Counted from the first letter of the stretch, positions 37,713 to 48,357 are shown. The stretch is DNA of 64,000 nt from Vibrio sp. SNU_ST1 (GCF_030563405.1 NZ_CP130748.1:1-64000), one strand, 5' to 3'. Translations and numbers: made by a program. Notes: generated from the letters alone by a model not told the origin.

Positions 37713-37727
37713 TTGCATTTATTGCAA
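37713..37727. promoter_or_regulatory. Probable IlvY operator
   Basis: TTGCA and TGCAA form an inverted repeat around TTTAT in the 146-bp region between ilvY and ilvC. TTGC-N7-GCAA fits the LysR T-N11-A arrangement and the known IlvY-type half-sites. Confidence 0.72.
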
Positions 37728-37838
37728 TAACTAATTGTGAATATATCACTTTCAGCAACGGAGTGTCTGTTTTAGTATGAAGTCATTCGATAGAGAGATA
37801 TCGACCTTATGGACTTATTTTTAAAGGAGTGCCCTACA

Positions 37839-39323
37839 ATGGCTAACTATTTCAATACATTAAACCTTCGTGAGCAACTAGACCAATTAGGTCGCTGCCG
37901 TTTCATGGATCGTGAAGAATTTACGACTGAAGCTGAATACCTTGAAGGTAAGAAGATCGTCATTGTTGGCTGTGGTGCTCAAGGCCTAAACCAAGGTCTA
38001 AACATGCGTGATTCTGGTCTAGACGTATCTTACGCTCTACGCCAAGCAGCTATTGATGAAAAGCGTCAATCATTCAAAAACGCTGATGAAAACGGCTTTG
38101 TTGTAGGTAGCTACGAAACGCTAATCCCTCAAGCAGATCTAGTTATCAACCTTACTCCTGATAAGCAACACACTAATGTTGTTGAGACAGTAATGCCTCT
38201 AATGAAAGAAGGCGCTGCTCTTGGTTACTCTCACGGCTTTAACGTTGTTGAAGAAGGTATGCAATTACGCTCAGATCTTACGGTTGTTATGGTTGCACCT
38301 AAGTGTCCAGGTTCTGAAGTACGTGAAGAGTACAAGCGTGGCTTCGGTGTACCAACACTGATCGCTGTTCACCCTGAAAATGACCCTAAAGGCGAAGGTT
38401 GGGATATCGCTAAAGCTTGGGCTGCTGGTACTGGCGGTCACCGTGCTGGTTGCCTAGAGTCTTCTTTCGTAGCTGAAGTTAAATCTGACCTTATGGGTGA
38501 GCAAACTATCCTTTGTGGCATGCTACAAGCTGGTTCTATCGTATCTTACGAGAAGATGATTGCTGATGGCATCGAACCAGGCTACGCAGGCAAGCTTCTA
38601 CAATACGGTTGGGAAACGATCACTGAAGCACTTAAGTTTGGTGGTGTAACTCACATGATGGATCGTCTATCTAACCCAGCTAAAGTTAAAGCGTTTGAGC
38701 TTTCTGAAGAGCTTAAAGACCTAATGCGTCCGCTTTACAACAAGCACATGGATGACATCATCTCTGGTCACTTCTCTAGCACAATGATGGCTGACTGGGC
38801 GAACGATGACGTGAACCTACTAGGCTGGCGTGAAGAGACAGGCGAAACAGCATTCGAAAACTACCCAGCTTCTGACGTAGAAATCTCAGAGCAAGAGTAC
38901 TTCGATAACGGTATCCTTATGGTTGCTATGGTTCGTGCGGGTGTTGAGCTAGCATTCGAAGCAATGACAGCATCTGGCATCATCGATGAGTCGGCTTACT
39001 ACGAATCTCTACATGAGCTTCCACTAATCGCAAACACAGTTGCTCGTAAGCGTCTTTACGAAATGAACGTTGTAATCTCTGATACTGCTGAGTACGGTAA
39101 CTACCTATTCGCTAACGTAGCAACACCGCTACTACGTGAGAAGTTCATGCCTTCAGTTGCAACAGACGTAATCGGCCGTGGTCTAGGTGAAACATCTAAC
39201 CAAGTTGATAACGCTAAGCTAATTGAAGTAAACGAAGCTATCCGTAACCACCCTGTCGAGTACATCGGTGAAGAGCTACGTAGCTACATGAGCGACATGA
39301 AGCGTATCGCTGTAGGCGGTTAA
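37839..39323 (+). CDS. ilvC: Ketol-acid reductoisomerase (NADP+)
   Basis: A 494-aa class II (long-form) enzyme of valine and isoleucine synthesis: it isomerises and reduces acetolactate and acetohydroxybutyrate with NADPH and Mg2+. The start [20 protein letters not shown] follows AAGGAG; an upstream in-frame ATG at 37809 lacks this. The NADPH fold shows [20 protein letters not shown] (~residues 37-56). The duplicated C-terminal helical domain of the long form is present. Codon use is strongly biased, as for a highly expressed gene. Confidence 0.98.
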   Translation: MANYFNTLNLREQLDQLGRCRFMDREEFTTEAEYLEGKKIVIVGCGAQGLNQGLNMRDSGLDVSYALRQAAIDEKRQSFKNADENGFVVGSYETLIPQADLVINLTPDKQHTNVVETVMPLMKEGAALGYSHGFNVVEEGMQLRSDLTVVMVAPKCPGSEVREEYKRGFGVPTLIAVHPENDPKGEGWDIAKAWAAGTGGHRAGCLESSFVAEVKSDLMGEQTILCGMLQAGSIVSYEKMIADGIEPGYAGKLLQYGWETITEALKFGGVTHMMDRLSNPAKVKAFELSEELKDLMRPLYNKHMDDIISGHFSSTMMADWANDDVNLLGWREETGETAFENYPASDVEISEQEYFDNGILMVAMVRAGVELAFEAMTASGIIDESAYYESLHELPLIANTVARKRLYEMNVVISDTAEYGNYLFANVATPLLREKFMPSVATDVIGRGLGETSNQVDNAKLIEVNEAIRNHPVEYIGEELRSYMSDMKRIAVGG

Positions 39324-39420
39324 TTAGTCGCTTAGATACTGATAAATTTGTAGAAAAAGCGAAGCAGTATCACTAACTCCTTACAGGTTGGAGTTATAAA
39401 TAAGCAACACAACATCTAAT

Positions 39421-39460
39421 AAAAAGGCTTGGTCGCCGTTGACCAAGCCTTTTTTCTTTT
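39421..39460 (+). terminator. ilvC terminator
   Basis: AAAAAGGCTTGGTC pairs with GACCAAGCCTTTTT around GCCGTT, followed by TCTTTT. Confidence 0.92.
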
Positions 39461-39548
39461 AGTAACAAAGTTTTAAAAATCAATAAAATGAACATTGTTT
39501 GATAAGTATTCGTCGACTTTCAGTCCTTGATTGAGCTTCAGAAATACA

Positions 39549-39578
39549 AAAGGGTTGGTGTTTTCACACCAACCCTTT
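39549..39578 (-). terminator. ubiK terminator
   Basis: AAAGGGTTGGTGT pairs with ACACCAACCCTTT around TTTC; the minus-strand tail is TTGTATTTC. Confidence 0.82.
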
Positions 39579-39598
39579 CAGTTTTCTTTCTTTTACGC

Positions 39599-39850
39599 TT
39601 ATTTGTCGGTAATCTTCGCTTCTAAGTCCGCTAGCTTTTGTTCCATTTCAGTCAGCTTTTGGCGAGTGCGCAGTAGTACTTGTGTTTGAACATCAAACTC
39701 TTCACGGCTTACAACGTCTAGCTTGTTCAGTTGGCCTTGGATAACCTGACGAACTTTTTGATCTACGTCTGAACCAAGCTCTTTTACTGGTTGAGGCATA
39801 GAATCGTGGATCTGCTTAGCAATCTGCTCTAGTTTTTTTGGATCAAACAT
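39599..39850 (-). CDS. ubiK: Ubiquinone biosynthesis accessory factor UbiK (YqiC)
   Basis: An 83-aa BMFP-family protein. UbiK helps aerobic ubiquinone synthesis by binding UbiJ and lipids. [20 protein letters not shown] and the C-terminal coiled coil ([20 protein letters not shown], residues ~61-80) are typical. It stands alone between terminators. Confidence 0.93.
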   Translation of the reverse strand: MFDPKKLEQIAKQIHDSMPQPVKELGSDVDQKVRQVIQGQLNKLDVVSREEFDVQTQVLLRTRQKLTEMEQKLADLEAKITDK

Positions 39851-39922
39851 ATCAATTAAAACTCCTGAATATTTAGTACTATTCTATTTAATCACACTTG
39901 AGATGTCGCCTATGGCGTACAA

Positions 39923-39948
39923 AAAAAGGCCACCGAAGTAGCCTTTTT
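39923..39948 (-). terminator. vexRAB operon terminator
   Basis: AAAAAGGC (39923-39930) pairs with GCCTTTTT (39941-39948); the minus-strand tail is T-rich. It lies 22 bases after the RND pump gene. Confidence 0.78.
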
Positions 39949-39969
39949 ATTGTTATTACGACTTAGTGA

Positions 39970-42900
39970 TTACTTATTATCAGCTAATTCTCTGTGCGCT
40001 GCTTTTGCTTCATCGACGCGAGCTAGTTTTTCTAGGTCTTTGTCTTCAACAAATACAGGTAGAGGTTTGTGTTTTTCAGCTAAGTAGCTGTAAATCACTG
40101 GCAGTACAAATAGCGTGAAGAGAGTACCAATTGCTAAACCAGCAACGATTACGATACCAATACTGAAACGCTGAGCCGCACCCGCACCACTTGCGTACAT
40201 CAGTGGGATTAGACCTGCGATCATCGCAGCCGTTGTCATCAGGATTGGACGAAGACGAACCTTCGCTGCTTCCATTACCGCTTCAATACGAGTCTTGTTA
40301 TTGTGCAGCTGCTCTTCTTTCGCTACCTCACAAATCAAGATACCGTGCTTGGTAATCAGGCCGACTAAGGTGATCAAACCAACTTGCGAGTAGATGTTCA
40401 TCGTTGCTGCGCCCCAAGCCAGAGCTATTAGGGCACCACAGATCGCCAGCGGTACAGATACCATGATAACCAGTGGGTCTTTCAGTGATTCAAACTGAAT
40501 CGCCAATACCAAGAAGATGATTGCCAGTGCTAAACCAAAGGTCGCGTAAAGTGCGCTACCTTCTGTTACGTATTGGCGTGCTTCACCCATGTAGTCATGG
40601 TTGTAGCCACTTGGAAGCTTATTCGCTGCCGTGTCTTCAAACCACGCAATTGCATCACCCATTGCAGCGCCTGGAGCCGGTACCGCACCAATCGTAGCCG
40701 AGTTCAATTGGTTGAAGTGAGGAAGAGAGCGAGGCTCTGCCACAACATCAATCGTAATCAAACTGCCTAGTGGTACAGCGTTGCCGTCTGCAGCACGTAC
40801 GTAGTAGTTGTTCATTGACTCTGGGTTCAAACGGAATTTACGTTCAACTTGAGGAATTACCTCGTAAGAACGGCCATTCAAGTCGATACGGTTTACGTAG
40901 CCATCTGACATCATGGTACCGAGCGTGATACCGATATCTTGCATGGTCACACCGTATGCGCCCGCTTTATCCTTGTCGATGTTGATCTTCATGGTTGCTG
41001 AGTCGTAGTTCAGGTCGAGATCTGAATATACGAACAACGGGTTTGAAGATACATCAGCCAGAATGTCTGTGGTAATTTGGAACAAGCTTTCAAAACTGTT
41101 TGGCGTTGTTATGACAAACTGAATTGGAAGGCCTGAACCAGCACCTGGTAGTTCTGGCATTTGGAATGCAGTTACCGCCATTCCTGGAACATCTTTCACC
41201 AAATTACCAACGCGGTTTGCTACGTCTGATTGGCTTGCTTCACGTTCGCTCCAAGGAACCATAGACGCGATACCAAATGCTTGGTTTGCATTTGGCACAC
41301 CTGTAAATACCTGTGCGTAAGCAACTTCTGGCTGATCAGACAGAATCTGGTTTACGTCGTTCATGGTATTTTGCATGAAGTCTAAGTTCGCATTCGACGG
41401 CGCTGTACCCATTAACATGATTACACCTTTATCTTCTGAAGGTGCTAGCTCACTAGGGATGAATTTGAACAACAACGGTAAACTTGCAAATACGATGATA
41501 GCAAAACCAATAAATACTGGACGATGTTGCATTACCGCACCAAGCATACGCTCGTAACGATTAGTCATCCCATCTAGTACGCTATGAACTTTCTGCTCAA
41601 ACTTGCTTGGCTCAGCATGAGCTTTCAGCATTTTTGAACACATCATTGGCGAGAGCGTTAGTGCCACAATGCCTGATACGAAAACCGAACCCGCTAGGGT
41701 TAATGCAAACTCTTTAAATAGCGAGCCTGTAATACCACCCATCATCGCAATTGGAGCATATACCGCACCTAACGTTAACGTCATTGCGATAACAGGCACC
41801 GCAATTTCACGAGTACCGATAATTGCTGCACGGAAAGGGGACTCGCCGAGCTTGATATGCCTGTCGACGTTTTCAAGTACTACGATCGCATCATCTACCA
41901 CTAGACCGATGGCAAGTACCATTGCCAGCAGTGTCATTAGATTCCAAGAGAAGCCCATTGCCTGCATTACCATTGCCACACCAATCAAAGACAGTGGGAT
42001 AGTAATAATAGGGATTAGTACCGCTCGGAATGAACCTAAGAATAAGGTAATCACGATCAATACGATTAATGCCGCTTCAAGGATAGTCTTAATAACTTCT
42101 TGAATTGACTCGTTAATCGCAATGGTTGAATCGTACATTACGTTCATTGAGATGTTGCTTGGTAGGTTCTTCTCTAGTTGAGGAAGAAGTTCCAGTACAT
42201 CAGCAGCGATGTTGATTGGGTTCGCACTTGGCGCCGCATTGATCGCGGCTACAACCGCCTCTTGGCCGTTAGCACTTGCTCGGTAAACATCGTGACTTTT
42301 TTCAAGAGAAACCTTCGCGATATCGGATAGGCGAATGATCTCACCTTCTCCGCTTTTCACAACTAGATTCTCTAGTTCTTCAGTGTTTGATACCTGAGTA
42401 TCGGCACTGCCGTTGTAAAGCACGAACTCACCGGTCGCTTGACCCGTAGCTGATTGGTAGTTGTTAGCGTTCAGTACCGTCATTACATCAGATGCAGTCA
42501 GACCAATCGCCGCCATTTTTGATGGGTCTAGCCATACGCGCAGTGCGTATTTCATACCACCATATAGGTCAACTTTAGATACACCATTAACCGTAAATAG
42601 CTGCGGGTTGATTACACGCTCTAGATAGTCGGTAATTTGGCTCGATACCAATTCGTCACTGGTAAAACCAATATAGAGTACAGCGGTTGTTGAACCGGTA
42701 GACATGGTTACGGTTGGATCTTCAGCCTCTTTAGGTAGCTGAGAACGTACCGAGTTTGTCTTGGCCAGTATGTCAGACAATGCCGCATTCGGGTCGGTGT
42801 TCAACTTCATGTTCACGGTAATCGTAGATTTACCTAGCACAGAAGAAGATGTCATATAATCGATGTTATCCGCTTGAGCCACAGCCTGTTCGAGGGGTTG

Positions 42901-43092
42901 GGTGATAAAGCCTTGGATAAGATCGGCACTTGCACCATAGTAACCAGTTGAGACTGTCACCACGGTATTCGTCATTTCAGGGTATTCACGCACCTGCATT
43001 TTGAAGATTGCTTGTAAGCCAAGCAGAGCAATCAAAAAGCTGATGGATACCGCTAGAACTGGACGTTTAATAAAAACATCAGTAAAGCGCAT
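39970..43092 (-). CDS. vexB: RND multidrug efflux pump inner-membrane subunit, VexB type
   Basis: A 1040-aa HAE1-family RND pump that uses proton motive force to expel drugs, bile salts or detergents through a TolC-type channel. It begins MRFTDVFIKRPVLAVSISFL with the standard first helix. Helix 4 carries the paired acidic residues of the proton relay (AIGLVVDDAIVVLENVDRH), and two large periplasmic domains are present. The naming rests on the neighbourhood (ilvC-ubiK-pump-adaptor-TetR), which matches V. cholerae VexRAB. It follows vexA by 11 bases. Confidence 0.85.
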   Translation of the reverse strand: MRFTDVFIKRPVLAVSISFLIALLGLQAIFKMQVREYPEMTNTVVTVSTGYYGASADLIQGFITQPLEQAVAQADNIDYMTSSSVLGKSTITVNMKLNTDPNAALSDILAKTNSVRSQLPKEAEDPTVTMSTGSTTAVLYIGFTSDELVSSQITDYLERVINPQLFTVNGVSKVDLYGGMKYALRVWLDPSKMAAIGLTASDVMTVLNANNYQSATGQATGEFVLYNGSADTQVSNTEELENLVVKSGEGEIIRLSDIAKVSLEKSHDVYRASANGQEAVVAAINAAPSANPINIAADVLELLPQLEKNLPSNISMNVMYDSTIAINESIQEVIKTILEAALIVLIVITLFLGSFRAVLIPIITIPLSLIGVAMVMQAMGFSWNLMTLLAMVLAIGLVVDDAIVVLENVDRHIKLGESPFRAAIIGTREIAVPVIAMTLTLGAVYAPIAMMGGITGSLFKEFALTLAGSVFVSGIVALTLSPMMCSKMLKAHAEPSKFEQKVHSVLDGMTNRYERMLGAVMQHRPVFIGFAIIVFASLPLLFKFIPSELAPSEDKGVIMLMGTAPSNANLDFMQNTMNDVNQILSDQPEVAYAQVFTGVPNANQAFGIASMVPWSEREASQSDVANRVGNLVKDVPGMAVTAFQMPELPGAGSGLPIQFVITTPNSFESLFQITTDILADVSSNPLFVYSDLDLNYDSATMKINIDKDKAGAYGVTMQDIGITLGTMMSDGYVNRIDLNGRSYEVIPQVERKFRLNPESMNNYYVRAADGNAVPLGSLITIDVVAEPRSLPHFNQLNSATIGAVPAPGAAMGDAIAWFEDTAANKLPSGYNHDYMGEARQYVTEGSALYATFGLALAIIFLVLAIQFESLKDPLVIMVSVPLAICGALIALAWGAATMNIYSQVGLITLVGLITKHGILICEVAKEEQLHNNKTRIEAVMEAAKVRLRPILMTTAAMIAGLIPLMYASGAGAAQRFSIGIVIVAGLAIGTLFTLFVLPVIYSYLAEKHKPLPVFVEDKDLEKLARVDEAKAAHRELADNK

Positions 43093-43103
43093 TGTGCCTC
43101 CAG

Positions 43104-44210
43104 TTACAGCTTAGGTGTTTCAGATGGTGGAGTGATCGCATCACTTTCAACAACTTTAACTTTGGCGCCGTTACTTAGGCGTACTTGGCCAGAAGTTACA
43201 ACCGTATCGCCAGCTTTAACACCATCAAGGATGTGTGCTATATCAGCCGTACGCTCACCTACTTTTACAACATGTTGAGCAACACGCTGAACTCCGTCTT
43301 TTTCAGTTAAGATGTAAACATTGTCACCGTATAGAGTGAAAGTAATCGCTGTTTGAGGAAGAGTGACTTGGTTCTCTAGTTTAGGCAGAATGATGTTAGC
43401 ACGAGCGAACATACCGCTACGAAGCTTGCCATCATTGTTTGGAATATCTGCCTGAACTTGGATAAGACCACTTTGGATGCTTACTGCTGGTTCGATTGCG
43501 CTGATAGAGCCTTCAAAAGGTGTTTCCGGGTAAGCATCAACAAAGATGTCGATAGCTTGACCAACATGGATGCGAGAGATATCAGTTTGAGAAACCGTGA
43601 AGCGCAGGCGCATGACGCTGGTATCTTCTAAACGAACGATATCCGTACCTGATTGCAGGTATTGACCTAGGTACACATTACGAATACCCACTTTGCCATC
43701 GAACGGAGCACGAATTTCACGACGTTCGATAGATGCTTTTAGGCTTTCAATGTCAGCAGATAGAGAGTAGAAGTTTGCTTCTGCTTCATCGTATGCTTCT
43801 TTAGAAATAGAACCTTTCTTAAAAAGACCTTGGTAGCGTTTGTATTTTGCTTTTGCCGCAGGCAGGCGAGCTTCAGAGCTCTTTAGATTTGCCTTTTCTA
43901 CGCCAGAATCCAGACGAACAAGAAGTTGGTCATTTTTAACATCAGTACCAGAACCAAAAGAGATTTGGTCAATAACACCGCTGGTTTCGTTCGCTAGTGT
44001 TACACCTTGGTTAGGTTCGATGAAGCCGATAGCTTCGATCACAGGAACCCAGTCGATCGGTTGAACTTCAGTTACCGTTACTGGAAATTCTGGCTCAGGT
44101 CGGTTAGCCATAAACTCAGCAATTTTTTGTTGTTTAAACATGTTAAACCCAATAACGCTGCCGAAAAGTAGTACAGCGATGAGTAACATGAAGAAAGTCC
44201 ACTTTTTCAT
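43104..44210 (-). CDS. vexA: RND efflux periplasmic adaptor, VexA type
   Basis: A 368-aa membrane-fusion protein with an N-terminal membrane anchor (residues ~5-22, TFFMLLIAVLLFGSVIGF), lipoyl-like halves (GFIEPNQGVTLANETSGVID and REIRAPFDGKVGIRNVYLGQ), an alpha-hairpin between them and beta-barrel domains. It bridges the RND pump to the outer-membrane channel. No channel gene is in the operon, so TolC elsewhere is the likely partner. It lies between vexR and vexB. Confidence 0.87.
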   Translation of the reverse strand: MKKWTFFMLLIAVLLFGSVIGFNMFKQQKIAEFMANRPEPEFPVTVTEVQPIDWVPVIEAIGFIEPNQGVTLANETSGVIDQISFGSGTDVKNDQLLVRLDSGVEKANLKSSEARLPAAKAKYKRYQGLFKKGSISKEAYDEAEANFYSLSADIESLKASIERREIRAPFDGKVGIRNVYLGQYLQSGTDIVRLEDTSVMRLRFTVSQTDISRIHVGQAIDIFVDAYPETPFEGSISAIEPAVSIQSGLIQVQADIPNNDGKLRSGMFARANIILPKLENQVTLPQTAITFTLYGDNVYILTEKDGVQRVAQHVVKVGERTADIAHILDGVKAGDTVVTSGQVRLSNGAKVKVVESDAITPPSETPKL

Positions 44211-44228
44211 TCTAGTTAGAACTCCAAA

Positions 44229-44795
44229 TTAGTGTGTAATAATCGCATCCCAACTTGCTTCAATCGCCGCTTCAATGGCTTTTTTATCAAGTTGGTAATA
44301 TCCAAGAGATTGCTTACGGGCCAGCGTGACACTGACTTCTAAGCTAAGTGCTGCTAAAACAGGGTTTTCTAGGGGTTTAAACACCCCTTGCTCTCTACCT
44401 TCAGTAAAGAGTCGATCTATTTTGTGGAACATTTTTCGTTCAATCTCTTTGGTCTCATGGCTGCGAATACAAGGTAAAGAGTCGTATTGAGCTCTATTCT
44501 TTAAATTGCAGATGTTTGATCCCGAGAGCTCGAAAATGTTGAGCCACATTTTTCTAAATCGTTCTTTTAGACTCATCGAATCTTCAACGCCTTGCTGAAT
44601 TAAACCAGCATTCCGTTGAGTGACAGCTAAGCGAACTTGTTGTAATAGTTCTTCTTTGTCTGAGAAGTAGCGATAAATAGTTCCTGCCGCAACTCCTGCT
44701 TCTTTGGCTAGTTTATGCATAGAAAGCCCGTGAAAGCCCGATTCAGCAATCAGTTTTTCGGCGGCATCTATAATTTGTTGTCTTTTATCTATCAT
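44229..44795 (-). CDS. vexR: TetR-family regulator of the RND operon, VexR type
   Basis: A 188-aa TetR regulator. The start MIDKRQQIIDAAEKLIAESG gives the usual TetR beginning; HTH residues ~27-46 (MHKLAKEAGVAAGTIYRYFSDKEEL). No clear ribosome site precedes this ATG, and an in-frame ATG at 44846 lies inside the operator palindrome, so the start is not fully certain. It is first in the operon with vexA and vexB and probably controls its own promoter through the palindrome at 44829-44852. Confidence 0.85.
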   Translation of the reverse strand: MIDKRQQIIDAAEKLIAESGFHGLSMHKLAKEAGVAAGTIYRYFSDKEELLQQVRLAVTQRNAGLIQQGVEDSMSLKERFRKMWLNIFELSGSNICNLKNRAQYDSLPCIRSHETKEIERKMFHKIDRLFTEGREQGVFKPLENPVLAALSLEVSVTLARKQSLGYYQLDKKAIEAAIEASWDAIITH

Positions 44796-44828
44796 AGAAT
44801 AAGAACCAGACAGTGATAATATACTCAC

Positions 44829-44852
44829 TAATGAATGAACGTTCATTCATTA
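44829..44852. promoter_or_regulatory. 24-bp perfect palindrome, probable VexR operator
   Basis: TAATGAATGAAC is followed directly by its exact reverse complement. It lies 34 bp upstream of the vexR start, between vexR and the divergent rep. The form is typical of a TetR-family site. Confidence 0.85.
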
Positions 44853-44997
44853 TAGCCTAAGACCCACACATATGTGCAACATAGTTTTTCATGTGCGATA
44901 TAAAATTCTTGCATAAGAGAGCGTAGCATTCGTGGTGTTGCAGCATTATTATAGGCGCGCAATTGAATTCGCCCCTCTAGACCAAATTGAGACCTAA

Positions 44998-47016
44998 ATG
45001 AAACTGAACCCAAGACAAGATGAAGCCGTGAAATATGTTTCGGGCCCCTGCCTAGTATTAGCGGGTGCTGGATCCGGTAAAACACGTGTTATCACGAATA
45101 AGATTGCTTACTTGGTTCAAGAGTGTGGTTACAAGGCACGCAATATTGCAGCGGTAACTTTTACCAATAAAGCGGCACGCGAGATGAAAGAACGTGTGGG
45201 GCAAACTCTGGGTAAAGGTGAATCGAAAGGCCTGATCGTTTCGACTTTTCATACAATGGGCTTAACTATCATTCGTCGCGAATACAAAGCGCTGGGTCTG
45301 AAAGCGGGTTTCTCTCTATTTGATGACCAAGACCAGTTGGCGCTATTAAAAGAGCTAACAGAGAGACAGATCGATGGTGATAAGGATCTGCTGCGTGCTT
45401 TAATGAGCACTATTTCGAATTGGAAGAATGACATGCTGACGCCAGATCAGGCGAAAACTCGAGCTCAAGGCGAACAAGAGCAGTTGTTTGCATTCTGTTT
45501 TGAGATGTACCAGAAACAGATGAAGGCATACAACGCGCTCGATTTTGATGATCTGATTGCGATGCCAGTATTACTTCTGAAAACCAATCAAGAAGTGCGC
45601 GAGCGCTGGCAGTCTCGTATTCGCTATTTACTTGTCGATGAGTATCAAGATACCAACACCAGCCAATATGAATTGGTGCGTCTGCTTGTGGGAGAGCGTG
45701 GTCGTTTGACGGTCGTAGGTGACGATGACCAATCTATTTACTCATGGCGTGGTGCAAAACCGCAGAACTTGGTGCTGCTAGGTGAGGATTACCCGAACTT
45801 ACGCTTGATCAAACTAGAGCAGAACTACCGCTCAACGAGTCGAATTTTGCGTGCAGCGAATATCTTGATCGCTAATAACCCACACGTTTATGAAAAGTCA
45901 CTGTTCTCTGAGATCCCGGACGGTGAAAAGCTCAAGGTACTGAATGCTAAGAATGAAGAGCATGAAGCAGAGCGTATTACAGGTGAGATAATCGCTCACA
46001 AGTTTTTGAATCGTAGAGAATATAAAGATTACGCAGTGCTGTACCGTGGTAACCACCAATCTCGCTTGATTGAAAAAGCCTTGATGCAGAACCGTGTGCC
46101 TTACAAAATTTCTGGCGGTACCTCTTTCTTCGCTAGAGCTGAGATTAAAGACATCATGGCTTACCTCCGCGTGTTGGTGAACCCTGATGATGACAACGCG
46201 TTTCTACGTATTGTAAATACACCACGTCGTGAGATTGGCCCGGTGACGCTTGAGAAGTTAGGCAGCTACGCCAATATGCGTGGCAAGAGCTTGTTTGAAG
46301 CCAGCTTTGAGATGGGTTTAGAGCAAACTTTGACTGGTCGTGGTTTAGAAAACCTGCGCCGTTTCAGCGATTGGATTGTTCGTATTTCTGATAATGCTGA
46401 ACGTGGTAATACCGTTGAGGCTGTTCGCTCTTTGGTTCGTGATATTAACTATGAAGATTGGTTGTACGAAACCTCGGCAAGCCCGAAAGCTGCAGAGATG
46501 AGAATGAAGAACGTTTCTGATCTTTATAGTTGGATCGTTGCTGACCTTGAGGGTGACAACTACGACAAAGAAGAGAAGACCCTACGAGAAGTGGTTCAAC
46601 GTTTAACGCTACGTGACATGATGGAGCGTGGTGAAGATGATGACGATGCAGACCAAGTTCAATTAATGACATTGCACGCATCGAAAGGCCTAGAGTTTCC
46701 GTATGTGTTCCTGATGGGAGCCGAAGAGGGTATCTTGCCACACCAAACCAGTGTCGATGAAGGTAACGTAGAAGAAGAACGTCGTCTTATGTATGTAGGG
46801 ATTACTCGAGCGCAGAAAGAGTTGACCTTCACTAAATGTCGTGAACGTCGTCAGTATGGCGAATTGATAAAGCCAACACAAAGCCGATTCCTTGATGAAC
46901 TGCCGCATGAAGATGTGGAGTGGGAAAGCGTGAAGAAGCCTCAATCTGCAGAAGAAAGAATGGAGAAAGGACAGGCACATATTGCCAACATTCGTGCGAT
47001 GTTCAATAAGAAGTGA
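44998..47016 (+). CDS. rep: ATP-dependent DNA helicase Rep
   Basis: A 672-aa superfamily 1A 3'-5' helicase (E. coli, 673 aa) that clears proteins ahead of the replication fork. Walker A GAGSGKT is at 23-29. VDEYQDTN (motif II), [12 protein letters not shown] (motif III), QNYRS (motif IV), [18 protein letters not shown] (motif V) and VGITRAQ (motif VI) are all present. A terminator at 47051-47080 follows. It is divergent from the vexRAB operon. Confidence 0.97.
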   Translation: MKLNPRQDEAVKYVSGPCLVLAGAGSGKTRVITNKIAYLVQECGYKARNIAAVTFTNKAAREMKERVGQTLGKGESKGLIVSTFHTMGLTIIRREYKALGLKAGFSLFDDQDQLALLKELTERQIDGDKDLLRALMSTISNWKNDMLTPDQAKTRAQGEQEQLFAFCFEMYQKQMKAYNALDFDDLIAMPVLLLKTNQEVRERWQSRIRYLLVDEYQDTNTSQYELVRLLVGERGRLTVVGDDDQSIYSWRGAKPQNLVLLGEDYPNLRLIKLEQNYRSTSRILRAANILIANNPHVYEKSLFSEIPDGEKLKVLNAKNEEHEAERITGEIIAHKFLNRREYKDYAVLYRGNHQSRLIEKALMQNRVPYKISGGTSFFARAEIKDIMAYLRVLVNPDDDNAFLRIVNTPRREIGPVTLEKLGSYANMRGKSLFEASFEMGLEQTLTGRGLENLRRFSDWIVRISDNAERGNTVEAVRSLVRDINYEDWLYETSASPKAAEMRMKNVSDLYSWIVADLEGDNYDKEEKTLREVVQRLTLRDMMERGEDDDDADQVQLMTLHASKGLEFPYVFLMGAEEGILPHQTSVDEGNVEEERRLMYVGITRAQKELTFTKCRERRQYGELIKPTQSRFLDELPHEDVEWESVKKPQSAEERMEKGQAHIANIRAMFNKK

Positions 47017-47050
47017 TGCTCTGCTTTTATAGCACTATATAGAAGCCAAT

Positions 47051-47080
47051 AAAAAAGGTGACCATGAGGTCACCTTTTTT
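47051..47080. terminator. Bidirectional terminator between rep and cytochrome c5
   Basis: AAAAAAGGTGACC pairs perfectly with GGTCACCTTTTTT around ATGA, between convergent genes. Confidence 0.92.
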
Positions 47081-47112
47081 GAATCTGGCATTTTTAACTA
47101 TAGCTCGGCAAA

Positions 47113-47526
47113 TTACAGACCAGCAATCATGTGCTCGATAGCATCTTTGATTTCATCGTCTGAACAGTCCATACATGAACCTTTCGCTGGCATAGCATTG
47201 AAGCCGTTGATTGCGTGGTCAGCTAGGATGTCGCGACCTTGGGCAATACGAGGACCCCAGTCACTAGCATCACCTGTTTTAGGTGCGCCACTTACACCAG
47301 ATGAGTGACAAGCGATACAGAAGGTACCGTAAACTGCTGCGCCATCACGAGGGCCTGTTGGTTCTGCGGCTACTGGCTCGCTGCCGACTAGGTAAACTTG
47401 GCCAACTGGTTTGATGCGTTCAGCAATAGCATTTTGCTCTGCTTCGCTTAGGCCTGAAGCCATAGCGCCAGTTGAAAAGGTTAAAACTGCGATGACAACG
47501 CTTAAAATTCGACGAGACATATCCAT
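47113..47526 (-). CDS. Cytochrome c5 family protein
   Basis: A 137-aa periplasmic c-type cytochrome. A signal peptide (MDMSRRILSVVIAVLTFSTG, cleaved after AMA near residue 23) precedes one heme-binding motif CIACH (FCIACHSSGVSGAPKTGD), with the axial methionine probably in NAMPAKGSCMDCSDDE. The C-terminal pair of cysteines in that segment is typical of cytochrome c5. The ATG at 47526 is preferred because GTGAG precedes it; ATG 47520 is also possible. It likely carries electrons in respiration, but the partner is unknown. Confidence 0.88.
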   Translation of the reverse strand: MDMSRRILSVVIAVLTFSTGAMASGLSEAEQNAIAERIKPVGQVYLVGSEPVAAEPTGPRDGAAVYGTFCIACHSSGVSGAPKTGDASDWGPRIAQGRDILADHAINGFNAMPAKGSCMDCSDDEIKDAIEHMIAGL

Positions 47527-47651
47527 TAAACTCACTTTACATTCCCAAGGTAAGTACATGCTTACCAATTTATAGTGTTGGAAGGGTGTTTTGGCTTTAC
47601 CAGTAAAGAGCAACTGTTAAACCAATGTAAATAATGGGTGATTATATCCCG

Positions 47652-47680
47652 ATAAGTTGTTGCAATAAACAACAACTTAT
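47652..47680. promoter_or_regulatory. 11-bp inverted repeat upstream of cytochrome c5
   Basis: ATAAGTTGTTG and CAACAACTTAT pair perfectly around CAATAAA. On the minus strand a TATAAT hexamer (about 47643-47648) lies just beyond it, so the repeat overlaps the -35 region of a possible cytochrome promoter and could be an operator. Confidence 0.5.
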
Positions 47681-47773
47681 AAGCTGCGGTGGGTTGTAGT
47701 ACTCAAATAAGGGGTTTATCACATATTAACTGTCGAAAAAGAGACCAAACAGAAAAAAAAGTTAAAAAAGTAC

Positions 47774-47802
47774 TAGACGGCATAAGGTGATATACGTATT
47801 AT
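47774..47802 (+). promoter_or_regulatory. tRNA operon promoter
   Basis: TAGACG (47774-47779), 17-bp spacer, TATTAT (47797-47802), then a GC-rich discriminator and the first tRNA 22 bases later; A-rich DNA lies upstream. Confidence 0.6.
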
Positions 47803-47823
47803 TCCACTCCGCCGACAGGGCAT

Positions 47824-47900
<77 letters not shown>

Positions 47901-47945
47901 TCCGGTCTCTTACTTAGGTAAGTGAGAATTGGCAAAAGAAATAAT

Positions 47946-48022
47946 GGTGGCTATAGCTCAGTTGGTAGAGCCCTGGATTGTGATTCCGGTGGTCGCGAGT
48001 TCGAATCTCGTTAGCCACCCCA
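47946..48022 (+). tRNA. tRNA-His (GTG), copy 1
   Basis: 77 nt including the extra 5' G required by histidyl-tRNA synthetase; anticodon loop TTGTGAT; encoded CCA. Confidence 0.97.
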
Positions 48023-48099
48023 TTCTTTCTTTACAAAATATCGGTAGCTTCGGCTTCCAGTGTTGATTCATTATGCCCAAGAGTCGATACAAAATTAGT

Positions 48100-48176
<77 letters not shown>

Positions 48177-48220
48177 CTATTTCAATAGTCGCTTTTTAAG
48201 CGGTTATATAAAAGATTAGT

Positions 48221-48297
48221 GGTGGCTATAGCTCAGTTGGTAGAGCCCTGGATTGTGATTCCGGTGGTCGCGAGTTCGAATCTCGTTAGCCACCCCA
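48221..48297 (+). tRNA. tRNA-His (GTG), copy 2
   Basis: Identical in sequence to the copy at 47946, including the extra 5' G. Duplication of the His-Pro pair. Confidence 0.97.
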
Positions 48298-48357
48298 TTA
48301 ATTTTGGTAACTTCATTGAAGTTCCCTGTTTGAGAAATCAAATCAAACGAAACGTCT

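Noticed and set aside
41669..42103. 144-aa frame on the plus strand
   Set aside because: Antisense to the RND pump gene; Ile/Thr/Ser-rich shadow translation without start signals.
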